Source: an uncultured Clostridia bacterium (GTDB taxonomy: Bacteria; Bacillota; Clostridia; Oscillospirales; CAG-272). From it: a stretch of DNA of 29,215 nucleotides. The notes below the pieces were generated by a model. It was not told the origin of the DNA, made no database searches, and saw only the letters and a list, made by a program, of their open reading frames with translations. The stretch is taken from NCBI GenBank assembly GCA_937892405.1, contig CALAFS010000116.1, positions 1 through 29,215 of the forward strand. Direction: 5' to 3'. Below are positions 8,589 to 15,432 of the stretch, piece after piece. Every line of letters starts with the position of its first letter. Position 1 is the first letter of the stretch. Position numbers and translations under genes: made by a program.

Positions 8589-8693
8589 TCCGTGACAGGT
8601 ACCGGGATGTAAAAGTCTCCGTCGCGACGGATAAGGAATGTGTGTAAAATACGTGGATTCAGTAAGCAGTTTTGGTTGGAACAGCTTTTTGAA

Positions 8694-8713
8694 GCCGTAC
8701 GATTTCATATCGA
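8694..8713. promoter_or_regulatory. Degenerate operator-like palindrome, copy 1
   Basis: Twelve of 20 positions match ATAGTACGATTTCGTACTAT. The left half-site GTACGA and the centre are intact, and the right half is degraded. Confidence 0.4.
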
Positions 8714-8728
8714 GAACAGCTTTTTTGA

Positions 8729-8748
8729 ATAGTACGATTTCGTACCAT
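8729..8748. promoter_or_regulatory. Operator-like palindrome, copy 2
   Basis: Nineteen of 20 positions match the palindrome in the marR promoter (one T to C change in the right arm). A short distance after it is a run of six T. Confidence 0.55.
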
Positions 8749-8814
8749 CGGACTTTTTTGGGTTGCTTTATGATAGTGCGGCTTTGTATTACAGGCTTTT
8801 TCGTTTATTATAGA

Positions 8815-8834
8815 ATAGTACGATTTCGTACTAT
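8815..8834. promoter_or_regulatory. Operator-like palindrome, copy 3 (identical)
   Basis: This copy is identical over all 20 bases to the palindrome inside the marR promoter. TATTATAG just upstream resembles a -10 element, but I see no -35 of matching quality. Like copy 2 it is followed closely by a run of six T. Confidence 0.6.
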
Positions 8835-9085
8835 CTTGGCTTTTTTGGTGGGCTTTCCCAAAACAGACGGTTTCGTGCCGTGCAAGAACACAGGGGCGGA
8901 ACACGCAGATTGTAAGTGGTCTCGCCGCTTTGGCGGAAATTATGTGAAAGCAGCAAGGCACAAAAGAGATCGTTGGGCTGGATGACGAGGGAACGCCGGG
9001 GAATGTTTATATTTTAGCTTGTAGTTTTAGTTTACTTTGGGAATTCACTCTTTTGCAATTTTTTCTTTTATCGACATTTTCTCTC

Positions 9086-9114
9086 TTGACAATAGTACGA
9101 TTTCGTACTATAAT
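9086..9114 (+). promoter_or_regulatory. Consensus promoter of the marR-MATE operon with embedded operator
   Basis: A perfect TTGACA (9086-9091) and a perfect TATAAT (9109-9114) are separated by 17 nt. The palindrome fills the spacer and runs three bases into the -10. A protein bound there would block RNA polymerase directly, the usual arrangement for MarR autorepression. The start site would be near 9121, about 375 nt before the marR start codon. Confidence 0.85.
9092..9111. promoter_or_regulatory. Probable MarR operator, copy 4
   Basis: ATAGTACGATTTCGTACTAT has 9-nt inverted arms around TT and lies between the -35 and -10 of the promoter that reads into the MarR gene. Palindromes of about 18-20 bp are the usual MarR dimer sites. 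That this regulator binds it is inference from position. Confidence 0.7.
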
Positions 9115-9120
9115 AGAAGA

Positions 9121-9495
9121 GCTGTCGGTCAATTGCAGATGGAATAGAAAGATATAAGAGAACCAAAACAGAGTCGGTCGCGAGCGCAGTTTGAGAAAAA
9201 CTCACACCAAGACGTAACGAAGAATATCAGAAAAGGCGAGGGCGATGTAAAAGCAAGGCATGAAGGACATGGCGCTGAATGAGCAGACAGGATCAAAATT
9301 CGGCAAGTTGCGCAGGCGCGAAGGCGGCATAAGGTGAAAGATAATAAAGCGTACCACGCGAAGACGGACAGGCAAAGCCCGGAAGCCGAAAACGCTGAAT
9401 AAAAGCGAAAGAGACTTTCCGAAAAACCGAATCATCTTCTTGTGTATTGAGAAAAAATATACGAATGTAAATAAATATAAGCAAAGGAATACATT
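9121..9495 (+). other. Long purine-rich 5' leader of marR, possibly a structured RNA
   Basis: About 375 nt separate the predicted transcription start from the marR ATG. The plus strand is markedly purine-rich and holds many short local hairpins, for example TGAG/CTCA (9193-9205), CATG/CATG (9259-9271), CGCT/AGCG (9393-9407) and GAAAG/CTTTC (about 9406-9418). No start codon with ribosome binding site and convincing frame is seen on the plus strand before 9496. It matches no riboswitch class I can identify by eye. It may be a regulatory leader, an independent RNA gene or simply untranslated sequence. Confidence 0.4.
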
Positions 9496-10029
9496 ATGGA
9501 AATGAAACGTAAAGAAGAACTTCAAAAGCTGAATACTTTGCCCGATCTTTGCCGATATAATCATCTGGTCGAAGAAATCGACCATCTCTATCACACGATC
9601 GCAATCCGCCTCGGCGTGGCAGACAGTGTATTGATGCTTCTTTATACCGTGAAGGAGAGCGGTGGCAGTTGTCTTCTTCGCACGGTGTACGATACGACGG
9701 GCATGCCGAAACAGACACTGAATTCCGCACTTCGCCGTATGGAAGCGGACGGAATCCTTACCCTTTCGCCGGCAGACGGGAAAGAAAAGAAAATTTTCCT
9801 GACCGAGGCGGGAAAAGCATTCGCCGATCGTACTGCCGGTCGGTTGATGACAGCGGAAAACGCGGTCTTTGCCGCGTGGAAAAGAGAAGATGTCGAACGC
9901 TACCTTACTCTGACCGAAAGATTTTTATCCGATCTTTCGCGTGAGGCGCGGGAGATCGGCTTGCCGGATATCGCGGCTGCCGATTTGGAAAAGGGGAGGA
10001 GGATTTCCCATGAAGAGCAAAACAAATGA
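9496..10029 (+). CDS. MarR family transcriptional regulator
   Basis: A 177-residue winged-helix regulator. The helix-turn-helix covers about residues 60-85 (the segment around TTGMPKQTLNSALRRMEADG), followed by the wing (LSPADGKEKKIFLTEAG) and long terminal helices for dimerisation. The family usually represses a neighbouring exporter and its own gene, and releases DNA when a small phenolic or drug-like ligand binds. The start at 9496 has AAAGGA about 7 nt upstream. The gene overlaps the MATE start by 20 bases, and the promoter at 9086-9114 carries a palindrome suited to a MarR dimer. The ligand is unknown. Confidence 0.9.
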   Translation: MEMKRKEELQKLNTLPDLCRYNHLVEEIDHLYHTIAIRLGVADSVLMLLYTVKESGGSCLLRTVYDTTGMPKQTLNSALRRMEADGILTLSPADGKEKKIFLTEAGKAFADRTAGRLMTAENAVFAAWKREDVERYLTLTERFLSDLSREAREIGLPDIAAADLEKGRRISHEEQNK

Positions 10030-11353
10030 GATCCGGCTTTCGGATCATTTCGATACGCGGCGCCTGCTTCGTTTTACGGCGCCTTCTATTATTATGATGA
10101 TTTTCACCTCCGTATACGGTGTGGTGGACGGCTTCTTTGTCTCGAACTTCGCGGGGAAGACACCGTTTGCCGCCGTGAACTTCATCATGCCCCTTCTGAT
10201 GATCTTCGGTTGCGTCGGCTTTATGTTCGGGACGGGCGGCGGCGCCCTGATCGCGAAGACACTCGGCGAAGGAGACGAAAAGCGGGCGAACGATCTGTTT
10301 TCCCTGATCGTCTATACCTCCCTTGCCGTCGGCGTTCTTCTTGCCGTGATCGGCGTGATCTTTATCCGTCCGCTTGCGGCGGCGCTCGGCGCAGAGGGGG
10401 AGATGCTCGACACATGCGTGGTATACGGCAGGATCATTCTTTTTGCCCTTCCGTTTTATATTCTGCAATATGAGTTCCAGTGCCTTTTCGCCACGGCAGG
10501 AAAGCCGAAGCTCGGACTTTTCGTTACCGTTGCGGCGGGCGTGACGAACATGGTGCTCGACGCGCTGCTTGTCGCGGTGTTCCCCCTCGGCGTGACGGGT
10601 GCCGCCGTCGCGACCGCCCTCAGCCAGGCGGTCGGCGGCGTGATTCCTCTTGCCTACTTTGCGAGAAAGAATTCCAGCACGCTGAAGCTCGGCGGGTGCC
10701 GCCCCGACTTCCGCGCACTCGGCAAGGTGTGCACGAACGGGTCGTCCGAGCTGATGAGCAACATCTCGATGTCCCTTGTCGGTATGCTCTATAATGCACA
10801 GCTGATGGCGTACGCCGGAGAGGACGGCGTCGCCGCCTACGGGGTGCTGATGTATGTCTCTATGATTTTTCAGGCGATCTTTATCGGATACGCGGTCGGT
10901 ACCGCGCCCGTCGTCGGCTATCATTTCGGCGCGGAGAACAAAGAAGAGCTGCACGGGATTCTGCGGCGGAGTCTTTTCCTTGTCGGCGGGGTCGCCCTTT
11001 TGATGTTCGCTGCCGGGGAACTTTGCTCCTATCCGCTCTCCCGCCTTTTCGTCGGATATGACGAGGCGCTTCTTGCGATGACCTCGCACGCGTTCACCGT
11101 CTTCTCCTTCTCCTTTTTGCTTTCCGGATTCAATATTTTCGGCTCTTCCTTCTTCACGGCGCTCAACGACGGGTTGACCTCCGCTCTGATCTCCTTTCTC
11201 CGTACGCTGGTCTTTCAGGTGGCGGCGGTGCTCCTTTTCCCGCTTCTGTTCGAGCTGGACGGCATCTGGTTCTCCATCGTGGCGGCGGAGTTCCTCTCGG
11301 TGATCGTCACGGGGGCGCTCCTCCTCGGGAAACGGAAAAGATACGGCTATTGA
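10010..11353 (+). CDS. MATE family multidrug exporter under MarR control
   Basis: A 447-residue membrane protein with about 12 hydrophobic helices in two related halves, typical of the MATE family that exports cationic drugs and metabolites using Na+ or H+ gradients. Family-like segments include APSIIMMIFTSVYGVVDGFF at the N-terminus and the helix after GTGGGALIAKTLGEGDEKRA. The start at 10010 is chosen because GGGGAGGAGG precedes it by about 7 nt. An upstream frame opening at 9941 lies inside marR and lacks such a site. Overlap with marR implies coupled translation. The exported compound is probably also the MarR ligand, which is inference. Confidence 0.92.
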   Translation: MKSKTNEIRLSDHFDTRRLLRFTAPSIIMMIFTSVYGVVDGFFVSNFAGKTPFAAVNFIMPLLMIFGCVGFMFGTGGGALIAKTLGEGDEKRANDLFSLIVYTSLAVGVLLAVIGVIFIRPLAAALGAEGEMLDTCVVYGRIILFALPFYILQYEFQCLFATAGKPKLGLFVTVAAGVTNMVLDALLVAVFPLGVTGAAVATALSQAVGGVIPLAYFARKNSSTLKLGGCRPDFRALGKVCTNGSSELMSNISMSLVGMLYNAQLMAYAGEDGVAAYGVLMYVSMIFQAIFIGYAVGTAPVVGYHFGAENKEELHGILRRSLFLVGGVALLMFAAGELCSYPLSRLFVGYDEALLAMTSHAFTVFSFSFLLSGFNIFGSSFFTALNDGLTSALISFLRTLVFQVAAVLLFPLLFELDGIWFSIVAAEFLSVIVTGALLLGKRKRYGY

Positions 11354-11413
11354 GCCGGAAGCTCCGCCCATGCGGGCTTTGTCGGAAATTTTCGGAATTT
11401 TCGGAAAAACCTA

Positions 11414-11442
11414 TTGACAAATGCGATCCTTTGAATTATAAT
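11414..11442 (+). promoter_or_regulatory. Consensus promoter of the cysK cluster
   Basis: TTGACA (11414-11419) and TATAAT (11437-11442) are both perfect with a 17-nt spacer. The cysK start follows 57 nt after the -10. An inverted repeat overlaps the last base of the -10 and the start-site region, suggesting repression. Confidence 0.85.
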
Positions 11443-11462
11443 ACCAATATACTATGTTGGTA
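11442..11462. promoter_or_regulatory. Candidate Rrf2-type operator upstream of cysK
   Basis: TACCAA and TTGGTA form 6-bp inverted arms around a 9-nt centre, and a second GGTA follows at once (TTGGTAGGTA). The site covers the transcription start region of the cysK promoter. An Rrf2 regulator is encoded two genes downstream, and Rrf2 proteins such as CymR and IscR commonly control cysteine and Fe-S genes. Assignment of this site to that protein is inference. Confidence 0.5.
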
Positions 11463-11498
11463 GGTAAATAAACTGCCAAGAAAACGGAGGTTCGTATC

Positions 11499-12431
11499 AT
11501 GTCTCATATTTATACATCTGCCGATCAGTTGATCGGGCATACGCCGCTCCTTGAGCTGACGCATATCGAAAAAGAGTTTGACCTGAAGGCGAAGATCCTC
11601 GCCAAGCTGGAATATTTCAATCCCGCAGGGTCGGTCAAGGACCGTGTCGCCCTTGCGATGATCGACGATGCCGAGAAGCGGGGCGTTCTCACCCCCGAGT
11701 CGGTCATCATCGAGCCGACCTCGGGCAATACCGGCATCGGACTTGCGTCGGTCGCCGCCGCGAGAGGGTATCGGATCATCATCGTCATGCCCGAGACCAT
11801 GTCGGTCGAGCGCCGTCAGCTCATGAAGGCATACGGCGCCGAGCTTGTCCTCACCGAAGGGGCGAAGGGCATGAAGGGCGCGATCGCAAAGGCGGAAGAG
11901 CTCGCCCGCGAGATCCCGCACGCCATGATTCCCGGTCAGTTTGTCAATCCCGCGAACCCCAAGGCGCACGAAGAGCACACGGGCCCCGAGATTTATGAAG
12001 ATACGGACGGGAAGGTCGACATTTTCGTCGCGGGCGTCGGCACCGGCGGTACGGTGACGGGCGTCGGTCATTATCTGAAGTCGAAGAATCCGAAGATCCG
12101 TGTCGTCGCCGTCGAGCCGAAGAGCTCCGCGGTGCTCTCGACCGGTGTCGCCGGAGCACATAAGATTCAGGGCATCGGCGCGGGCTTTGTCCCCGATGTC
12201 CTTGATACCAAGGTCTATGACGAGATCCTGCCGGTGTCGGACGAGGACGCCTTTGAGGGCGGACGCCTTGTCGGCAGACGGGAGGGCGTACTCGTCGGTA
12301 TCTCCTCGGGCGCGGCGCTGCACGCGGCGATCGAGCTTGCGAAGAGAGAAGAGAACGCAGGGAAGACGATTGTCGTCCTCTTCCCCGACACGGGCGACCG
12401 CTATCTCTCCTCCCCGATGTTCTCCAAATAA
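11499..12431 (+). CDS. cysK: Cysteine synthase A (O-acetylserine sulfhydrylase)
   Basis: A 310-residue PLP enzyme of fold type II that makes cysteine from O-acetylserine and sulfide in the cytoplasm. Key segments: GHTPLLEL near the N-terminus, the PLP lysine Lys47 in NPAGSVKDR, the substrate loop TSGNTGIGLA, the phosphate-binding GTGGT, and GISSGAALHA near the C-terminus. Length and order match CysK. The start has CGGAGG 8 nt upstream. It heads a group with mnmA, an Rrf2 regulator and mtnN behind a consensus promoter and a candidate operator. The serine acetyltransferase gene (cysE), often a neighbour, is not in this window. Confidence 0.96.
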   Translation: MSHIYTSADQLIGHTPLLELTHIEKEFDLKAKILAKLEYFNPAGSVKDRVALAMIDDAEKRGVLTPESVIIEPTSGNTGIGLASVAAARGYRIIIVMPETMSVERRQLMKAYGAELVLTEGAKGMKGAIAKAEELAREIPHAMIPGQFVNPANPKAHEEHTGPEIYEDTDGKVDIFVAGVGTGGTVTGVGHYLKSKNPKIRVVAVEPKSSAVLSTGVAGAHKIQGIGAGFVPDVLDTKVYDEILPVSDEDAFEGGRLVGRREGVLVGISSGAALHAAIELAKREENAGKTIVVLFPDTGDRYLSSPMFSK

Positions 12432-12516
12432 AGCGGGGGATCGGAGAAGAAAAAGCGGAATCCCGGTAGAAAACAAAGATTCATACCATCATCAACCAAA
12501 GTAAAGGAAACAAGGA

Positions 12517-13617
12517 ATGAAGGTTCTTGTCGCGATGAGCGGCGGGGTGGATTCCGCCGTCGCCGCCAAGCTTCTTACCGAGGCGGGACACGAATGTGTC
12601 GGCTGTACGATGAAGCTCTATCACAATGAGGACGCCGGGATTCCCGCGGCGCATACCTGCTGTTCGCTCGACGATGTGGAAGACGCACGCGCCGTGGCGA
12701 ACCGCCTCGGCATGCCCTACTATGTCTTCAACTTCTCGGATGACTTCGGCGAGAAGATCATTGATAAGTTTATCCGCTGTTATGCGTGCGGCATCACGCC
12801 GAACCCCTGCATCGACTGCAACCGGTACATGAAGTTTGAAAAGCTCTTCGACCGCGCGACGGTGCTCGGGTGCGATCATATCGCGACGGGGCATTATGCC
12901 CGCGTGAGCTTTGAGGGCGGGAAATATGTTCTGAAGAAAGCGCTCGATCCGAAGAAGGATCAGAGCTATGTGCTCTATGCCATGACGCAGGCACAGCTCG
13001 CCCGCACGCTCTTCCCCCTCGGGGAGATCACGAGCAAGACCGAGACGCGCAAGATCGCCACGGACGGAGGACTTGTCAACGCAGACAAGCCCGACAGCCA
13101 GGACATCTGCTTTGTCCCCGACGGGGATTATGCTAAGATCATCGAACTGCATACGGGAAAACCTTCGACCCCCGGCGATTATGTCGACAGGGAAGGACAT
13201 GTGCTCGGACGGCATAAGGGAATCATTCATTATACCGTCGGACAGCATAAGGGACTCGGACTCCCGTTCCCCGAGAAAATGTATGTCACCGAGATCCGCC
13301 CCGAGAGCAACACCGTTGTCCTCGGCAGAGAAGAGGAACTTTTCCGCCGCGACGCCGTGGCGGGAGAGGTCAACTGGATTTCCGGTGAGACGCCGACCGC
13401 CCCCTTCCGATGTCGGGCGAAGATCCGCTATCGTAAGCCGGAGGAGCCGGTCACGGTAACACCTCTGCCCGATGGGCGGATCGCCCTTCTTTTCGACGAG
13501 CCGCAGCGGGCGATCACCCCCGGGCAGGCGGTGGTTCTCTATGACGGGGACATCGTGCTCGGCGGCGGCGTGATTCTTCGCGACGGTGCGGAAGAGTACG
13601 GGGAGGGAAGCGTATGA
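12517..13617 (+). CDS. mnmA: tRNA-specific 2-thiouridylase
   Basis: A 366-residue enzyme that thiolates U34 in the anticodon of Lys, Glu and Gln tRNAs using ATP and sulfur relayed from a cysteine desulfurase. The PP-loop SGGVDS is at residues 8-13. The catalytic cysteines are Cys101 (NPCIDCN) and Cys198 (DSQDICF), matching the pair known from E. coli. The YTVGQHKGLG segment and the C-terminal beta-barrel are present. AAAGGA and AAGGA precede the ATG. The stop overlaps the Rrf2 start by four bases (ATGA). No cysteine desulfurase gene is adjacent, although in many Clostridia nifS/iscS lies between the Rrf2 gene and mnmA. Confidence 0.95.
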   Translation: MKVLVAMSGGVDSAVAAKLLTEAGHECVGCTMKLYHNEDAGIPAAHTCCSLDDVEDARAVANRLGMPYYVFNFSDDFGEKIIDKFIRCYACGITPNPCIDCNRYMKFEKLFDRATVLGCDHIATGHYARVSFEGGKYVLKKALDPKKDQSYVLYAMTQAQLARTLFPLGEITSKTETRKIATDGGLVNADKPDSQDICFVPDGDYAKIIELHTGKPSTPGDYVDREGHVLGRHKGIIHYTVGQHKGLGLPFPEKMYVTEIRPESNTVVLGREEELFRRDAVAGEVNWISGETPTAPFRCRAKIRYRKPEEPVTVTPLPDGRIALLFDEPQRAITPGQAVVLYDGDIVLGGGVILRDGAEEYGEGSV

Positions 13618-14036
13618 TTTCCACCAGAGGCAGATATGCCCTCCGCGTTCTGATCGACCTCGCCGAGCATCCGGGCGGTTATGTCCCGATGCGGGAGGTT
13701 GCCGCAAGACAGGATATTTCCTTAAAGTATATCGAGAAGATCTTACCTACCCTGACGGGCGGCGGATTTATCGAAGGGGTGCACGGCAAAGGCGGCGGTC
13801 ACCGCCTCGCACGCGATCCCGCCGCGATTACGGTGCTCGATGTTCTCCTCCTTGCGGAAGGGGATCTTGCTCCCGTTTCCTGCCTTGCCTGCGGGGCGGC
13901 GCCCTGTCCGCGTGCCGCGTATTGCAAGACGCTCCCCATGTGGAAAGGGTATGAAAAAATGACAAGGGATTATTTCGGCAACATTACGATCGCCGACCTT
14001 GCCGGCACGGAAATCGTCGGTGATTTTATCATATAA
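13614..14036 (+). CDS. Rrf2/IscR-family Fe-S or cysteine-sensing regulator
   Basis: A 140-residue winged-helix regulator. Residues 1-60 contain the characteristic MISTRGRYALR start and the recognition helix SLKYIEKILPTL, followed by the wing GKGGGHRLAR. A cysteine cluster at C90, C93, C98 and C104 lies where IscR binds its [2Fe-2S] cluster (Cys92, 98 and 104 in E. coli). An Fe-S sensing role is therefore plausible. An alternative is CymR-like regulation through cysteine synthase. The ATG overlaps the mnmA stop by four bases, so translation is coupled. The gene product may act on the inverted repeat upstream of cysK, giving feedback control. Identity as IscR or CymR cannot be decided here. Confidence 0.88.
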   Translation: MISTRGRYALRVLIDLAEHPGGYVPMREVAARQDISLKYIEKILPTLTGGGFIEGVHGKGGGHRLARDPAAITVLDVLLLAEGDLAPVSCLACGAAPCPRAAYCKTLPMWKGYEKMTRDYFGNITIADLAGTEIVGDFII

Positions 14037-14126
14037 GCAAACAATTATTTGCAATTAGATCGTAAAAAACAGGCGAAGGCGCCTTACTCACTCACGAAAA
14101 ACACAGAGAATAAGGAAGAAAAACAC

Positions 14127-14813
14127 ATGATCGGAATCATCGGTGCCATGGCGTCAGAGGTCGACGCCCTGATCTTCGGACTTTCGGAGAAGAAGACCGA
14201 GACACTCTCGGGCAGTCTCTTCACCTCGGGAATCTTGGAGGGGAAAGAGGTTGTCATTGTCCGCTCCGGGATCGGAAAGGTCGCGGCGGCGACCGCCGCC
14301 GAGGCGATGATCCTCCGCTATGCGCCGACCCTGCTTATCAATACGGGCGTCGGCGGCTCTCTCTCGGAGAAGCTGTCGGTCACCGACATCGCGATCGCCG
14401 ACCGTGCGGTAGAGCACGACATGGATACGACGCCGCTCGGCGACCCGCCGGGACTTCTCTCAGGCATTGATATCGTCTATCTGCCCTCCGATACGGACGC
14501 CGTCGCCGGCATGTCCCGTGCGGCAGAGACGCTCGGCTATCACGCCGAGGTCGGTACGATCGCATCGGGTGACCGCTTTGTCGCCTCGGCGGAGGAAAAG
14601 GGACGGATCGTCTCCCTGTTCGGTGCGATCGCGTGTGATATGGAGGGCGCGGCAATCTCGCATGTCGCTTATCTGAACGGCACGCCCGCCGTCATTCTCC
14701 GCGCTATCTCTGACAGTGCGGACGGCTCCTCCCATATGGATTATCCCACCTTCCTTGCAAAAGCCGCGGAGCGCTCGCACGCACTGCTGAAAGAATTTTT
14801 GCGCCGCCTTTGA
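14127..14813 (+). CDS. mtnN: 5'-methylthioadenosine/S-adenosylhomocysteine nucleosidase
   Basis: A 228-residue hydrolase that cleaves adenine from methylthioadenosine and S-adenosylhomocysteine, relieving inhibition of methyltransferases and feeding methionine and cysteine recycling. Active-site residues visible are Glu11 (MASEVDAL), Met172-Glu173 (CDMEGAAI) and Asp196 (SDSAD). The start at 14127 has AAGGAAG about 8 nt upstream. A longer frame beginning at 14049 is rejected because its extra residues do not belong to the family and lack a ribosome binding site. It lies 90 nt after the Rrf2 gene with no clear promoter between, so it probably belongs to the cysK operon. A terminator follows. 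Confidence 0.95.
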   Translation: MIGIIGAMASEVDALIFGLSEKKTETLSGSLFTSGILEGKEVVIVRSGIGKVAAATAAEAMILRYAPTLLINTGVGGSLSEKLSVTDIAIADRAVEHDMDTTPLGDPPGLLSGIDIVYLPSDTDAVAGMSRAAETLGYHAEVGTIASGDRFVASAEEKGRIVSLFGAIACDMEGAAISHVAYLNGTPAVILRAISDSADGSSHMDYPTFLAKAAERSHALLKEFLRRL

Positions 14814-14861
14814 TTTTTACCGCGCCACGCCGCCGCGGACACATGTGAAAAGCATAAAAAT

Positions 14862-14905
14862 CCCCCGTCCCTCATAGAGTGTATCAAAAGGGACGGGGGC
14901 GTTTT
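14862..14905 (+). terminator. Strong terminator after mtnN overlapping the next gene's ribosome binding site
   Basis: CCCCCGTCCCT (14862-14872) pairs perfectly with AGGGACGGGGG (14889-14899) over 11 bp, with a 16-nt loop, followed by CG and TTTT. On the other strand an A5 run flanks the left arm, so it may also work in reverse. The GGGGG of the right arm is 6 nt before the ATG of the next gene. Confidence 0.85.
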
Positions 14906-15340
14906 ATGTCCGGAGAAAAGAGAGAAGTAACGGAAAAGGTATATCGCGAGGAGGGCGTCGCTCTCCTCCTTTTGCGGTGTTCGGAAGAGCCGATCCCGCC
15001 CCTTGCCACGCCCCGCGCCGACCGACGGCTTGACGCCTTTTGCGCCGCGGCGGAAAAAGAGGTGATCGCCTTCGCCGAGCGGGTGCGCGTCCCCGCCCTC
15101 AGAGAGGCGTATCTCGCGGACGAAAACCCGAAAAAGCGTTTTACCGCCCGCCCGCAGATTCTCACCTTTACCCGCACTTTCGGAGAAGAAGAGAACGCTT
15201 TGATTCTCTCTGTTACCTGCACCCTTTCTTTTCGCGGAAGGGTACTCTCGAAAACGGAAAAAGTCCTGCGCTTTGACAAAGAGACGGGGTTTCTTCTTCC
15301 GCTGAAGAAAAAGCGTGCGGAAAGGAAGGGGAGAGGCTGA
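14906..15340 (+). CDS. Conserved-looking hypothetical protein, 144 residues
   Basis: I do not recognise the family. The protein is soluble and charged, with an N-terminal strand region (VTEKVYREEGVALLLLRC), a central helix containing CAAAEKEVIAFAERV, beta-rich hydrophobic alternation (ILTFTRTFGEEENALILSVT), and a basic tail ending KKKRAERKGRG. There is no signal peptide or membrane helix. The start at 14906 is chosen over a GTG at 14879 because the latter lies in the terminator loop without a ribosome binding site. At 14906 the GGGGG of the terminator stem can serve as one. Codon use resembles its neighbours, which supports a real gene. No independent promoter is seen, so expression would rely on read-through. 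Confidence 0.6.
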   Translation: MSGEKREVTEKVYREEGVALLLLRCSEEPIPPLATPRADRRLDAFCAAAEKEVIAFAERVRVPALREAYLADENPKKRFTARPQILTFTRTFGEEENALILSVTCTLSFRGRVLSKTEKVLRFDKETGFLLPLKKKRAERKGRG

Positions 15341-15358
15341 ATTCGGAACTTAGAAAAT

Positions 15359-15388
15359 GCAGAATTCAGAATTATGAATTAAGAATTG
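15359..15388. repeat. Solo copy of an AATTAAGAATT-type repeat
   Basis: Positions 15368-15387 (AGAATTATGAATTAAGAATT) match exactly, in inverted orientation, the outer right end of the element at 25413-25570. It lies between two convergent genes. Elements of this sort are common intergenic repeats in clostridial genomes. Confidence 0.6.
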
Positions 15389-15432
15389 TATCTATTTGGA
15401 GTTTTTTGCCTCGGAAATGCAAATAATTATAG

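Larger units (their letters stand above)
8679..8748. repeat. Tandem duplication of a 35-bp unit containing the palindrome
   Basis: Two adjacent units at 8679-8713 and 8714-8748 share GAACAGCTTTTT, then GTACGATTTC and partly matching flanks. Each unit therefore carries one palindrome copy in the same position. The first copy has decayed (12 of 20 matches) and the second is nearly intact (19 of 20). Confidence 0.6.
8240..9085. other. AT-rich intergenic stretch without a credible gene
   Basis: About 850 bases with a base composition visibly more AT- and pyrimidine-rich than the coding regions on either side. Short open frames occur on both strands, but none has a ribosome binding site plus recognisable protein content. 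Identifiable contents are a promoter-like pair at 8560-8588, a 14-bp perfect palindrome TCCGTCGCGACGGA at 8618-8631, a 35-bp tandem duplication at 8679-8748 and three copies of the palindrome also found in the marR promoter. I see nothing else I can name. Confidence 0.6.

Noticed and set aside
8679..8834. CRISPR-like array
   Set aside because: Repeat units are unevenly spaced (35, 86 and 277 bases), decay individually, and no cas gene is present. They fit operator duplications better.
8638..8985. Possible 115-residue protein across the palindrome repeats
   Set aside because: No ribosome binding site. The sequence is a translation of tandem repeats and palindromes, and composition differs from neighbouring genes.
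9202..9594. Phe-rich 130-codon frame antisense to the marR leader and start
   Set aside because: It overlaps the start of marR, has no ribosome binding site or promoter, and its Phe/Leu richness follows from the purine bias of the other strand.
11354..11413. Terminator after the MATE gene
   Set aside because: Only short GCCC/GGGC pairing followed by CTTTG, then TTTTCGGAA direct repeats. It is too weak to call.
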